Source: Siderastrea siderea
Lineage: Eukaryota > Cnidaria > Anthozoa > Scleractinia > Rhizangiidae
DNA: 64,000 bases
Assembly: GCA_964030785.1 (NCBI GenBank)
Contig: OZ034968.1
Location: forward strand, 74,570,427 to 74,634,426
Reading direction: 5' to 3'
Shown in pieces: positions 1-12,419 of the stretch. Within the stretch, counting starts at the first letter, position 1, and each line of letters opens with the position of its first letter. Position numbers and translations under genes: made by a program. A model generated the notes under the pieces. It was not told the origin of the DNA. It did no database searches and saw only the letters and a list, made by a program, of their open reading frames with translations.

Positions 1-114
1 ATCAACTGAGCAACAATCCCACCAAGGGGGCTTCAGATGGAGGTTCTGAGTGTCTGTTGAAGGGATGTGAGATATCCCTGCATGTCATATAAACATAAAT
101 GTCATCGATTTTAC

Positions 115-3100
115 CACATCTTGTAGGCTGCCACACATTTTCCTTCTTTCCTCCTCCTTCTCTGCCTCCATTTTGCTCATCTGTAGAGCTTGCTGTTGTT
201 AAGAAATAAAGCATACCTTAAAGTATTAGAAACCTGAAACAAAACTAACCACTAAGAAGAGGGTAGTTAAGGCCGCGGGTGACAAGCTGCTCATGAATAA
301 ATTTATGAGGCAAAATTTTGGTGGAGGTCTTACGTTAAAAAGCTTTATTTCTTGAACGTTTGGGAGCCGATTCCGTTGAAACTTAACAGAGAGCTTGGGG
401 AATGATGGAAGTGCAACAAGGTTGTTTTTCTTTTGATAGATTACTTTTCTTTGCGATGTTTTGAGCTTCAAAAGTTAAGATTTGTAAATCGCGACTCTGT
501 GTCCAAGTTTTCCCCTCATGGAGAATACAACACTTCTTGATTTTACCACTCCTTGATCAGATAAAACCTCTATTGTGTCACAACCGAGGCCGATTATAGG
601 ATTTCGAGTTTCATTGAAAGCTGCAAGCTTTGAAATGAGTAAAATCGTCCTTGTTTAAATTTGAACCATCAATATTCTGTTAAAAAGCCTGTTTGAAAAA
701 ATTGCTGCTGTTGTGACAATCTAAAATACACCTAGTTTATCTCCCTAATGTGTCATTGCAGGAAATTCTATATCCGCGCTGTATTCTTGGACACAAAATT
801 GGTGGTTTTAGGGCTTACCAGAATTTCGGAAGGCTTACCGAATTAACACAAATGTTTAAGGTAAGATTATGCTAATTATGGAAAATAAATTGTACCAGCT
901 GTTGTTCACTGTCCAGAAAAGAACAATACGTTGGAATTTAGAGACCGCAAAATATTTGGATTGAAGAATATAAGCATTTCCAAAACTCTATGTATTATTT
1001 TAGGTTTTGTTTTGTTTTTTTGGACAACTTCCTAAAGCGTTTCTACTAACATTTCAACGTAAAAAAACGCATTTCGACAGCATTTTTATTAAAAAATGCT
1101 GAAAGTCACAAGATATCTGTGGCATATGATTTGATGCATGTGCAATTATTGATTCAGAAACTGAATGTTTTACCGAAGAGCTGAGGTATTCATAAATGTT
1201 TCACGCAATGTCGCTACCATTCATCCCACTTTGTGCATACACTTTAATAAATGAATACTGATTACCTAGTTTCTCTCACCCGCAACCTTAATTCACATTT
1301 GGGCCACAAGTCATTTTCACATCACGAACCAACCAAGAGCAGGGGTTACAATAATATTCTTATACACAAAATACTGTACTTACATTTTTTAAGCAAATTT
1401 TCTGCTTTGAACAAAAATATTATCAGAGGTTGCTCTGCTTTTTAGCCAAAGCAATCAATGCATTCAAAGAAGAGGGTAGTTAGAGGGTAGTAAGACCCAA
1501 CAAAAATGGCTTCAGAATGAACTTTAAGCCCTACAACATAGCCAAAGAGATCTTTGTTGTTTCTTGTAAGAATATACTTTCTAATTCTTGATGACAGTAA
1601 CACTGATAAAGTAGTTTCTACAGCTGCATTCATTGTTAAGTCAGGCAAGCAAGCACATAGAAAGGCTCCTGGTAACTGAGAGGAAAAGCAAAAGAGCAGT
1701 ATTGCAGTTTACTGACTGTTCTTTTGCTTTCTGGTTTCACAATAGTGGCTTGAAGCGATTTTGGACAGTGAAAACTGATGAGAGACCTGGAAATATGGGG
1801 GACCTATTTTATGTGATCCTAGTATAGCCCCTTCAGAAGAATAATTTGTTACTTCCCCCAAATGGGATGCTAGTTATTGCAGGTTTAATCTCAACAACTT
1901 ATTCAGTTTTGCTGATGGTTTGTTAGTACCCATTTATGCACCACAGGGAAGAGAGACAATGTGGAAAAGAGATTCTCTGCTAAGAAAACGGCAAAACATC
2001 AGAGACCAACACTGGAACCTCCAAAGATAAAAACTGTACTGTAATCCACAAACTGTAACATCAATACAACAACAAAATATCAAGAACTGCGACCATTTTA
2101 AGCATACTTACCTGTAGCTCCCAGTCCCCACCAATTCCATCATCACCTACATGTGAGTCCAACAAAGGAACAGTCAAAACTTCTTCCACCCAACCTCAGG
2201 GATATCAATAATTCATAACTGATCCCTGGCCCCAGGGGGGAGGGGGGTGCTCATATATATTACTGACAGGGAGGTGCACAGACCTTTTTTTGGGTTTGAA
2301 ATTAGCGATCTGGGACTTTTTTGGGTTAGAAATTTTGGCTCAGAAGATTTTGGCAGGACTTTTTTGAGGGTTGGTGAAAAGCACTCCTACCTCAGACTTC
2401 TAAATTTTTATGTCAATTGTATCTCTTCAGTTTTTCATGCCTGTCAGATGCACGGTAAACAAAGAAAGGTGGAAGCTTAAGCTGTCTTGGACTCTCTTGC
2501 TTTTTCTTTTTTGTGCAGATGAAAAGAACTTTTTTTAGGTTACATTCTGGGCTGTTTAAGCCCAATGGGACTTATTGGATGTAAAAATTTGGCCTCATCC
2601 ACACCTTCCCATAACTAATATACCTAAGTACCCCCCCCCCCCCTTGAGTCCCTGGGACAGTGATCTAAGCATATGGGATATCATCCAGCTCCAAGGCATC
2701 AAACAATTCCAGGTACCACAGGAAAAGCTCACAGGGTCTCAATCAACTCCATGACTACCTAATCCCAACTTCCTACCCAACCCCACACATACAAAAAAAC
2801 CCTGATATCCCAGATATTCCAGAGGTATCAGCCAATCATAAACACAGTCCAGCTACACCAACCAATCAATCTCATTTTTCATGAAATTTTTCATTTCTTT
2901 CATTGGTTGAGTGGGTGGGGTGGAACATAAATGGACCAATAGCAGCAGCCACTGGCATCTTTACATGACGATAATTTTATTTGACGTCAAGTACACAGAG
3001 AGTGGTTTCCCAGTCTCCCAAGCCAGGGGCACATGCTGATATCCACTCTCATCCCATGCCGAAATCTAAAGCACCATAAAATGTACATGATATGACTGTG

Positions 3101-4033
3101 TGCTATACAAGAATGTTCACCATGTGCATCTGATGGAATTACAAATGCATTTTTCACAAAAAAGGTTCACAACCGTCTCAATGTTCACTTGCTCTGCTGC
3201 AAAATACTGCAAAGTGAGGTTAATTTTAAACTGCAGAGAAACACTAATAATTCTCATGATGGGTTCTCACCTGAAAACTGCATTTCCTCTGCAGTTTCTC
3301 TCCTATTTCTTCGTGTTCTCAATCTTGAGGCTCTATCACCATGTGCAGTTTCATTGATCCCTTGCTATATTCCAGAACAATGAACACACCATTATTATAG
3401 GAAATGCAATTGACTTTTGCATCCCAAATCAGGTTCCTTCTGAAACTTAGTAATGGGACACGAATAACATAAAACAAGAGAAACAAAAGACAGAAAACAA
3501 TGTGTCTCCAAAAAAGAACAAAAACACCATATCTCAGAAACAAAAAGAGGACAACGTGTTCCAGATGGTATTTGAAGAAATACCCCCAAATCACAGATTG
3601 GACCGCTTACACATGCACTGTGTCCATTTCTTTACTTTAATGCAAACATAGCTTGTGTTCTAACCAGGAAATGACCACGATGATGATGGCAATGATGATG
3701 AAGATGATGATGATGATGATGATGATGGCAATGACAATGACCAAGATCTGTGAAGTGAGTCTAATTGGTTAAAATAAATTTGATCAGGGTGGGAACCAAT
3801 CAAAAACACTTCCAGCGTTACAACACCAGAGCGAAGTACGTAATTTAACCAGGAAGATGTTTCGAAGGCTACAAATACATGTGCCCTAAGCTTAGTTTAA
3901 TACTAACCGTGTTTATTTCCTCTACTTCATCATCTTCGTCGTCGATAATTTCAACTCGGCTCCTCTGACCTCCCCGACTGACAACACTTCCCAGGGTCCT
4001 TTGGCCCGCTGCTTCACGGCGATTTCGATTCAT
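115..4033 (-). CDS. 5' part of an unidentified gene with SUMO-interaction-like and ubiquitin-interacting motifs (partial, runs off left edge)
   Basis: Three exons are supported on the minus strand. Exon 1 is 3908-4033: ATG at 4033, 42 codons, donor GTTAGT. An internal exon is 2112-2146 and another is 115-192, each with AG/GT borders. Exon 1 ends in an acidic stretch VEIIDDEDDE, which fits a SUMO-interaction motif (hydrophobic core plus acids). The two internal exons join in phase to give ELQQALQMSKME, which fits the UIM consensus (L-x-x-A-L-x-x-S-x-x-E), followed by a charged helix rich in E, K and R. Exon 1 ends in phase 0 while the 2112-2146 exon needs one preceding base, so at least one exon between 2147 and 3907 is missing from this model. 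SIM plus UIM resembles RAP80/UIMC1, but this is only an architectural hint. The protein was not identified. Confidence 0.5.
3679..3727. repeat. (GAT)n microsatellite
   Basis: Interrupted GAT triplet tract. A plus-strand reading would be Asp-rich, but no convincing exon surrounds it. Confidence 0.8.
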
Positions 4034-4313
4034 GTTTTGGCGACGGTCTCCCCTTGAATCACATTAAGGACGGCAAATCGATCCCGAAGGACGATACCCA
4101 GCTAAATGTCTACCTTTGCGGCAATAGCAAGCACGCATTGTAGCAGAAAACAACTACAAGCCCAAACCCTTGCGAACAGAAAGGGCCTCTCGCGAAATCC
4201 AAAATGGCGCGCACAAGTGCCACGTGCTGCAAAAAAGGCTGGGTACTAGTCTCATGTCGAGTGCCCTCACCGCTAAAGAAACGAGCATCCTTGGCACGAG
4301 ATTAAGGGACGAG
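4034..4313. promoter_or_regulatory. Divergent promoter region between two genes
   Basis: This 280-bp gap separates the start codon of the minus-strand gene (4033) from the start codon of the plus-strand gene (4314). It is more CpG-rich than its surroundings, as expected for an unmethylated invertebrate promoter. No TATA box stands out. Transcription starts were not located. Confidence 0.45.
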
Positions 4314-6912
4314 ATGAAATTCAAGGTTTGGTGGAAGGGACTTTATCAGAGAATTATCACACGATCCAGCAATCTGGGAATTCTTCTCATATACCACGCA
4401 AATCTGTGGAAGTAAGTTCATTGTGATTCATTTTTAAACCGCACATAAACATTCGCTGATACTGATTATTTGCCAAAATTCCTACCTTGTTCATCTCTTC
4501 CATTTACTCTTGAGAAAATGCCCGGCGTAACTAATCGATCAAAATCGATCATCGGAAAGCTGATCGATAAATCGTTATTAATCGATCAGATTGGTCGATT
4601 ATTATCGATTAATATCGGTAATCGATAAAAATCGATAGTCACAACTTTTCCACTACAATCAGTATTGATTTTTATCGATTTTTAATGAGTGTGGGCCCCA
4701 ATAGCACTATAGACTCGGTTTGAATTACAGAGTTGTAATCAATTGTCAGCATGTCTCGATCGGCAGTGCACGGCCGTGTAGAGACCGAGAGACAGCGAAA
4801 ATGAAAATTCATTGTGTTGTGAAAGGAAACCATGAATGCTTGTTTGATGTAGAGGTTGGAGAGAATTTTGAGCTATCTAGAAAAATCAGATCACGAGGAC
4901 AAGCATTGAAAGTCTGCAATAGCAGAGGGCAACTAGGCCACATTCAAGGAGGGCTCGTCCCATTTCTATGGCCCATAGCTTACTTGTTCTATGTTGTTGT
5001 TTCACTCACATTGCTGAAATAAATTAATACATCACAATGTCCTCGAGTAACATCTTGTTGACAACAGAAAAAAAGCAGATAATTACGATATACACAAGTG
5101 GAGATGAAAACTAATGAAATCGATATTAATTAATAGAAATCGATAATAATCGATGAAATCGATAGTCACAACCAAAAATGGTATCGATTTTTATTGATTT
5201 CCGATAAAAATCAATTGATTGGAATCGATTAATATCGATTAATATCGATTTTATTGGGCTATCGATTTATCGATTCGTTACGCCGGGGAAAATGATACAC
5301 AAAGTTAATCAATAACGAAGACTCTGATGATGACTTCCGCTTAGGTTGTCGAAAGGTCAGGTCAATGTCATCACAAACAGTCCTTCTCAGGACTTCACTC
5401 ACTCGGACGATCATACTTCACCGGCTTATAAAATTAATGCCAAGGGTAGGCTGTCCTCCATCCATGGGAGGGGACGGTTGGGTGGATAAGAGGGTAGTTA
5501 CTTCTAAGGAAGAAAGGTAAAGTCGCAGCCACAGAAGGGCCACATGGCTGGAACGTATCCCTGGTTTCTGTAGCATGAAGCAACAGAGAGTATTACTTAC
5601 TACTATATACTACCACCTGGATGGGATGCTTGTCCGTTGCAGTGTGTCACCAGTTCCCACTTATACACCTGGGTGGAGAATTTCTTCAGTTTCTTGCCTA
5701 AGGAAACAACGTGATGACAGGGAAATGACATGATGGAGGCCTTCAGATCTGAAGTCCAATGCAATAATCACTACACCACCATGCCACCACAAAATACTCC
5801 AAGAGCATCATGCTGTCTAAAGACTATATAAACTGCGTAAAATACGGGCCATGTGGGCTGTCTGTTGCACGAGTGTCAGTTTTCCTATAATAGAGAAACT
5901 GAATCTAATGTATTTCACCCTTGTAATGCCACATTATTATTTTTGATAAGATGTGAATAATTTCCAGTGACATTGTTTTCCAATAAAATGTGAAATGTCT
6001 GTTTTGTACCTTGTGAAATGTGATTTGCTAAATAGCAGTGAGCTGTGGTTTTCATTATCTATGAAGTAGAAATTGAGTTTCTAAATTTCCTGTAACTGTG
6101 ATTTTGTCAATGGCAACAATTATCATAATTATGTGAACATTGATGAACTGGACTTAACCTGAAAATTTTATGTCTGTTTTATTTTCTGTGAACTGTGTTC
6201 AAATCTGGTCCTCCTCCCTTCACCCTCTTTGCTTAGGTGCTAAGAACATTTTGGTAAACTCTCCATTTACTGTCAGACAGCACTCTGATCTTTATACTGC
6301 ATTACTAATCAAGATTTTGTTGTTTTATTTTTATTTCCACAGATACAATTCCCAAAAAGCTCTAGACACCTTTCTACGTGGCAAACCACAGCAAACAAGT
6401 CATGTACCATTTATGGTAAATAACTGATGGAATTATTTAGATATTCACAGAACGTGTTAATGCAGAATGAGGGCTAGGATGACTTTTTGTTTCAGATCAA
6501 AATATTTCCACTTTAACTGTAGAACAAACAGCATTTTGGGACTTATTTTCCACCACAGTTTAATAATGATCGTAATCCCAATAATAATAATAATAATAAT
6601 AATAATTAGAATAATAATAATAAATATTTATATAGTGCAAATTAACGTGTAAATATGAGCAAATGCACAAATGATGAGCAAATTTTTTTAAACCAAATTT
6701 GACTGCCTAACAAGCATGGATGGTGGCATAAGTTAAGTCTATGCTTATTCTGTCTTCAGATTACCAGAAAGATGAGAAAATCACTGTCTTCTTTGGGTTA
6801 CAGTGAGCGTGACATTGACAAAATGACTCCTACTGAAGCCAGTGATACAGTCAATCGCTGCATTAGAAAATCCACAAAGGCACTTTCAAGTTCTCAGAGT
6901 CAAAAAGACTAA
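4314..6912 (+). CDS. Small three-exon gene, 107-residue protein with a C-terminal helix-turn motif (unidentified)
   Basis: Exons are 4314-4411, 6343-6415 and 6760-6912. Borders are GTAAGT/CAG and GTAAAT/CAG, phases match (98+73+153 bp), and the frame closes with TAA at 6910-6912. The N-terminus is basic with aromatic residues (WWKGLYQR) followed by a short hydrophobic stretch. The C-terminal exon has ITRKMRKSLSSLGYSERDID, a pattern (helix, LGYS, helix, MTPxEA) seen in small UBA-like helical domains, then a Ser/Lys-rich tail. Intron 1 (1.9 kb) holds an ATCGAT-rich transposon and a SINE. The gene shares a promoter region with the minus-strand gene upstream. I do not recognise the family. A further upstream coding exon cannot be excluded, though the ATG at 4314 gives a closed model. 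Confidence 0.65.
4521..5287. mobile_element. ATCGAT-rich DNA transposon with HIRAN-like ORF, 7-bp target duplication
   Basis: The ends read CCCGGCGTAAC and GTTACGCCGGG as inverted repeats. They are flanked by the 7-bp direct repeat GAAAATG (4514-4520 and 5288-5294). Each subterminal 150-200 bp is packed with ATCGAT palindromes. The middle carries one short ORF (4801-5022). No transposase is present, so the element is non-autonomous. It sits in intron 1 of the small gene. Confidence 0.8.
4801..5022 (+). CDS. Transposon-borne 73-residue ORF, HIRAN-like
   Basis: This is the only ORF inside the ATCGAT-rich element. I start at the ATG at 4801; the frame is open further upstream without an ATG. 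It contains VEVGENFELSRKI, then ALKVC, then GQLGHI, followed by a hydrophobic stretch near the end. The order 'VGE..L..R....ALKV......GH(V/I)' resembles HIRAN domains, which bind DNA ends in helicases and occur in some invertebrate transposons. The similarity is judged by eye and is weak. The length is short for a complete HIRAN domain. Confidence 0.4.
   Translation: MKIHCVVKGNHECLFDVEVGENFELSRKIRSRGQALKVCNSRGQLGHIQGGLVPFLWPIAYLFYVVVSLTLLK
5498..5792 (-). mobile_element. tRNA-derived SINE (minus strand)
   Basis: Read on the minus strand it begins with GGTGGCATGGTGGTGTAGTG, a pol III A-box region. It continues through the tRNA-like segment and a body ending with a CTTTACC-type tail. It matches, with divergence, the SINE at 52988-53267 (shared GCATTGGACTTCAGA and CATCCCATCCAGG blocks). 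It is older than that copy and has no clear target duplication. Confidence 0.65.
6580..6624. repeat. (AAT)n microsatellite
   Basis: Tract of AAT/ATA triplets in intron 2 of the small three-exon gene. Confidence 0.85.
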
Positions 6913-9900
6913 TCAATAGGGACTACATGAAGTATCAGTTGGCTTGGAGATGTGATGTAACCATGTTAAATGGTTAAAAGTCATGTCACTGCAGCCAGTC
7001 TGTTTTTGGTCACGTGATCTGGAGCCATTCACCCTAGATGCATCATCAAGAGGAATTGGCGATGATACACCATAAAGGAACCAGGCTTGGACATTTTCTT
7101 ATTTTTGCCATGTATAAAGAGATGCAAGGCCTACATGTGAAACACCAGCTGAAACCTCCAGGAAACTCTTGCTGATCAAGTGATGAGGACTGCAGGCTCA
7201 TATGCTTCTTGGTGTTGTTTCACTTGTTAGTTCTGGGAAGGAAGGGAGGAAGGATAGGAAGGAGGGAGGAAGGGAGGGAGGCCTGTAAAATTTTGCAAAT
7301 TCAAGGTGATGTGAATACCATACTGCCTTGTATTTGTGGACAGGGATGATGCAGCACATAAGCAAGGCCTAACCTCTGTGAAATAAAACTTACTTGCAGT
7401 GGCTAATGTGTGCCTTATTGAAAGAATCAGTACTGGTCATGAACACTGTTTACTTTCCAAGCGTACCTAAGTATTGATGGCTGGTATCGGTTACTTTCAG
7501 TTTCAAGGTAACAATATCAGCTTATGCTTGCTTGAAATCACTGAGCATGTCCACATTCACAATCAACCAAGGAGGTGATCAATCGTGATGAATCTCGTCC
7601 CCAGAGCCCGTGCGCATTTACGGTCAGCGGGATCGAAATACCTCTTGCATCCTTGGTTCTGACCAAAAGGAATGCAGCCTCTTGGAACGAGATTGGGAGG
7701 TGATATTTAAAAAAATTGACTAAATAAGAAAGAATTTTCTTAACTGAGGATGAACAAGTGTGATTGCACATTATTGTTCTCTCTCATCCAGTGGGAGTCT
7801 TGAAGCAGAAAACGGAATGAAAAAACCGAAAGGAACCAAAAGAAAAATAGTGGAAATCGAAAAATTGGGGTCGCGTAGCGAACGATTCTTTATTTCCACC
7901 GTTTTGTTTTCACCCCCCCCCCCAACCTCCCTTCGATATTGCTAAGCGAAATATGAAGATATCAATGAACCTGTCAGAACCTGTCAAAAAGGGTTAGTTC
8001 TGTTGCTTCCAAAGCTGTTAACTGACAAACATACCAATGCCAGCTCTTAACTTCAGATATCAACGGTTGTCATGCTCCCGATGTACGTTTATATCAACTT
8101 TGACAACTTAATGAAAAAATACCCTGACCAAACATCCTGTGTTTTATCTGTCGTAGCGGACGCAAAGTCGTTGAATGATAAAAATTATTTAGAAGTTTTA
8201 CATATGAATGGTAATATCGGTTGGACAAGATTAAAACGATTGCAGAGCTCATCAGTTGGTTTTGTCCGACCGCTATCGCTGCAAGAGGAAACATACTAAA
8301 CCTCAAAATACCCGAGAAAAGTAGCAAGACTCGAAGCGGGCGACGAGAAACGAAAGATTTTACTGGGATGATTTTTCGCCTTCCGTTTGTACAGGACTGC
8401 TCGCCTTGGTTTTAACAAGGGAGGATAAAAATCTTCATTTGCTTTTTTTTTTCAGAAACGTTTTACGGTTTCATGATCTATATAATTCTTTGAAAACTCT
8501 GAACACACAGAAAACAGGCAATGAAGAGCGTCGATGGAGAATGGCTCCTCTCGGACAACGTACTTCTAACACGAATTGTTTCGTGTTTACTGTCACTTAT
8601 CTTTGTTTAGCAATTTAAACATACCGCCTGTAAGTTTCCTTGAAAAAAACTTTATATCCGCAAGTAAAGAGCGCCATTAAACTTTAGGGTGGGCGACTAT
8701 TATTTTTGATCTTCACGTGTTACAGGTGCATTATCCCACGAAAGCGAGACATTTGTTTTCTAATCCACTATCTTTTCATCTCTTTGAATGTATTCAATCT
8801 TGTACTTTGTCGAGAAAACAAACCGATAACGAGATAACATTCTACATCACTAACTAAAGTGTTGTTTTTATCACAAGCAAGATATTAAATGGCTTTCAGT
8901 TAATTTTTGAAACTTAAGGTAACGAAGTGAGTGACACCCGCTGTTTTTTTTGTTTTTTTCCTGTTGGCATTTGGGCTGTTTTCAAACCGCAATTAAAGGG
9001 GATATGTTGAAGCCCCTAAAATCAAGTAGCAGAAATGGTGCATTAAAATGCGAACTTAACAAGCGTGTTAAACGGCTTGTGGCTTTTCTCAGAAAATCTG
9101 GGTTTTGGTCATGGCTATCTTCGCAAAGATAAACGAGTAGAACTTTTGCAGCAAAGAAATTCTCGTGTCATAGGGACTCGTTCTTACGGATTTTGCTGTG
9201 GGCGCAAACACCGGCTTAACATGTCATTCATCAAGATAATCAGCCGGTTTTTGGATATTTTCCGATGTTGTATTCTCATTAAACGCACGCAACGGATTTT
9301 AGATAAGGGCACATCCTTCGTTTTCCATTCGAACTGCGGCCAATTAAACTGTTTTTTCAAGTTGTCCAAATCACAATTTGTTGGGCATGGATACAAATTG
9401 TTTGCGATTGCGTGTTGTCCTTGACCGGTCCAGTAAAGTAGTTTTGTCAGCTTATTGAATTAATGGCACTCACTTTCACTTAAATCGTTTAATCCATGTA
9501 TTGAATTTTGCCGAGAATTCTATGTGCGTGGAAGGTGTTACAATTCAAATGAAAGCTATTGCAAGGTACTTTCCGGCGTGGTGCTGTTTATTTTTCTGTA
9601 TAATGTGGTTTTCACTTTTAAATTTGTGGAACAAACCCTAATGCCTACGGAGGGGGAAATCAGTGGAGAGAGAGCCCTCTCTCCATTTTTTCCCTCCTTG
9701 GCGCCCCACCCCCGACAGAGCTTGCTCGCAGGCTGTGTATGGTGCAATTTTGCAAATTTGGATAGATGTTTTACCAAGCATAATGTGAGCTATCTTCATT
9801 TCATGTTTTAGTACCGGGTGATGTAGTGTTTTCATTTACAAGTGGATCATTTGTAAGATAAGACTGCGGCATCGAAACACGTGTTATTGTTTGGGAGAAT

Positions 9901-10176
9901 ATAGTCCACGAGAGCAGACGCCTTTTCTCGGCTTTGTTTTGGGAAAGATATATGGATTTTGTAAAAAATATTTTTAGAATAGAACAAAAAAGTATTCAAG
10001 TTATTTTTAGTAAGAACTTTATACCTCATGAATACAGTCAGTGAAAAACGTATAAATTTCTTAACTATGACTGCAAACTGTTCCGTTCTGCCGCAAGGTG
10101 TTGAAGTCAAAAATTGAAAGGCATGAAAACAAACATCAAAAACAAACAAAATCTAAAATTCTGACCCTGTGAAATA
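6913..10176. other. Intergenic region without recognisable genes
   Basis: Between the small gene and the GPCR I see a GGAA-rich purine tract near 7235-7282, one short inverted-repeat element (7580-7695) and a C-run near 7911. No ORF here looks like a conserved protein. Short open frames at 8072-8299, 9065-9424 and 9524-9811 lack recognisable motifs or splice support. Confidence 0.5.
7580..7695. mobile_element. Short inverted-repeat (MITE-like) element with 9-bp duplication
   Basis: An inverted pair ATCTCGTCCCCAGAG and CTCTTGGAACGAGAT lies just inside the borders. The segment is flanked by the direct repeat GGAGGTGAT (7571-7579 and 7696-7704). A 9-bp duplication would fit a Mutator-like element, but the ends are degenerate. 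Confidence 0.45.
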
Positions 10177-11187
10177 TCATGCCGGTAAAACATTAATGCG
10201 TGGAATCGATCTATTCTCTGCAAGAGCTAAAGCTAACGGGGTAACAGAAGTTTTTGAACGACACAAATTTTGGAACCCTCTGCGATAATTTTCGCTTTGA
10301 AAAGCGTAAAGTACTGGATTCAGAGAACTACTAGTCACAACAAGAAAAGTCAAAGTTTTAACCACTGTCATTTCAAGGTCGCCTTCTTCGTGTCCTTCAG
10401 TATAATTTGCAAAAGCGATGTGCAGCATAAATATCCCAAACGGCAGAAAAAAGATGTAAAAAGCTACCGTTACTGCTATTATAAGAATTGCGAGTTTTCT
10501 CTTTTCTGAATGTCCGTTTGCGGGCCCCGCACAAATCGTGTGTGTTAAGAACATTCCTCGCAGTATTTGAAAGTAACAGAAAGTTATAACCAAAAAAGGT
10601 AGTAGGATGTACGAAGTTATTGCGATAACAACGTAAGTCGCTCTGACACTGCTCGCTTCTGGGCTCAAAGGTGAGACGCATTTTCCAGTCGCCGGGTCAA
10701 CGTGTGTGAAAACAAAATCCGGAATGCTGATTGCAAGGGACAGAATCCATGTTGACGCGATGGCGTACCTTACACTGTTTTTTGTTAGCGTATATTTTGT
10801 TCTCATCGGAGTGACGAGCGCCTGGTATCGTTCCACAGCTAGAACGGTGAGCGTAAACAAAGTTACTCCTAGACAAAGTGTGTCCATGGGGTCACCGATA
10901 AAAAACCTGCACAAATAGTCTCCAATCTTGCCGTTAAGCAAACCCGCTACGGCGAAATTATAAGTATTAGGGCACCATAACAGTAGGAGGATGTCGCTTG
11001 CTGCCAAGTTGACAAGTAAGTAGTTCGTGGCAGTGTGCATGGCCCTTGTTTTCCACACAACTACGATAACCAAAGAGTTACCAAAGATACCTGTTAATAT
11101 CACGACCGCGTACAGGACTGCAAACGCGATATCAGATTTGTCGGCACGGTGTATTTCGTGTTTTGAAATATTCATTTTGCTGTTCAA
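10177..11187 (-). CDS. Class A (rhodopsin-family) G protein-coupled receptor, single exon
   Basis: 336-residue seven-transmembrane receptor. Visible landmarks: GNSLV with Asn37 in TM1; LAASD with Asp65 in TM2; Cys93 and Cys170 for the extracellular disulfide; ERY (119-121) in place of DRY at the end of TM3; Trp147 in TM4; Pro197 in TM5; FFLPF (TM6, a variant of CWxP with Phe for Trp); NPVLY (290-294) in TM7. Helix 8 ends near a Cys-containing NLCRS that could be palmitoylated. N-glycosylation sequons are at Asn6 and in the third extracellular loop. The pattern resembles the neuropeptide-type receptors that are expanded as intronless genes in cnidarians. Ligand and G protein cannot be read from sequence. 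The ORF runs from ATG to stop, so it is complete. Confidence 0.88.
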   Translation of the reverse strand: MNSKMNISKHEIHRADKSDIAFAVLYAVVILTGIFGNSLVIVVVWKTRAMHTATNYLLVNLAASDILLLLWCPNTYNFAVAGLLNGKIGDYLCRFFIGDPMDTLCLGVTLFTLTVLAVERYQALVTPMRTKYTLTKNSVRYAIASTWILSLAISIPDFVFTHVDPATGKCVSPLSPEASSVRATYVVIAITSYILLPFLVITFCYFQILRGMFLTHTICAGPANGHSEKRKLAILIIAVTVAFYIFFLPFGIFMLHIAFANYTEGHEEGDLEMTVVKTLTFLVVTSSSLNPVLYAFQSENYRRGFQNLCRSKTSVTPLALALAENRSIPRINVLPA

Positions 11188-12348
11188 TATCGGATTAAAG
11201 TCTACAACAAGTCGTGCCTTAGTTTTGTGCGACTCCTGTGACAGATCTTACAAAAAGCCAATTCCGCAGCGGAAATATGCTTAAGAAAACAAGTGGTTAT
11301 TAATATCTTTGAAAACAATTTGCTAATTGGAGAACACAGCATCGCTTAACATTAACGGAAAGCCGTGCAGGTGATTGAATAATAGAAATCAGCTGAAAAC
11401 AAGATTGTTGATTTTGGCGAAAGCGATAAGTATGTTATGGAAAATTTGCATCAGATTTGGAATTTCACAAAATTTACAAATAGAATTTTTTTTCCAATTT
11501 GTTCCCCCAAATGAGGATCAGACCACTTCGGGACAGAGAAAACAAATCAGTTCATGCAAATTTTGAGTGTTCGTGTTAATAGTAAACACTTCGTGTCAAG
11601 ATCACACTGCAAGGCAACTTGCCAATTGTTTAAAGAACCTCACAGATATATAAAATCCGCGGTAAAGGGGAAAAATAAAGGTAATCGAGCAAATTTATCA
11701 ATCGCTCGCCAGAAGACTGAATGGATCAAAAAATGAAACAGACACCATGGAAAGAAGTCAAATGGCGCCTTATTGCCAAGTCCAACAATGCTGAACATTT
11801 CATGTTAATTTAAATATTTAAAAACGGCTACTCCAAAGAGCCTCACGGACATACATCTGCAAAAAAAAAAACTTGGAAGAAAAGGAAAACGAACAGATTA
11901 ATCAATCGCTCGCCAGGGGACTAAATAGAACAAAATTAAAATGAAACGCTCGCCGACGATGCACCTGCATAAGAATTCCGGACTAATAGGTCACCTCGAC
12001 GCTTTTCTAAAATTTGAATTTCTTCTTTCACCAAAAACTCATCAATATCGTCGGAAAAAGCATCTTTAGCGTAACGAAATCGTGAATTTGAGATGTAGGT
12101 CGGTCACTTTGGAAATTTTTACAAGCCGATACCCACAAAGATAGATGCCGAGATTCAAACCTCTGTAAAAATTTCAAACTTTATAGACCTATATCTTCCC
12201 ATCCAGGCACGATATAACACTCAAATTTACACAGTTTGGCAATTTTAAGTTTCTTGTTACAACAGTGTGAATAGTGTTTCTGACTGAGCCGAAATCCAGA
12301 ATTTCGAAAACGACGAGGTGGTCTAATTTATGTGCAGGTGCATGTTGA

Positions 12349-12419
12349 ATTTCCCTGCTAGCAGAGGTCCATCCCCTCATTTTTCTCTCGCCGTGAGAGA
12401 CCTCTGCTAGCAGGGAAAT
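12349..12419. repeat. Small near-perfect inverted repeat element
   Basis: Arms of 21 bp (12349-12369 and 12399-12419), ATTTCCCTGCTAGCAGAGGTC and its exact complement, around a 29-bp loop. A degenerate copy of the same design lies at 21315-21399, which points to a short dispersed foldback family. Confidence 0.7.

Noticed and set aside
3660..3760. Asp-rich exon from the (GAT)n tract
   Set aside because: The flanking AG and GT could be read as splice sites, but the plus-strand frame ends in a stop next to the donor and the minus frame is hydrophobic repeat.
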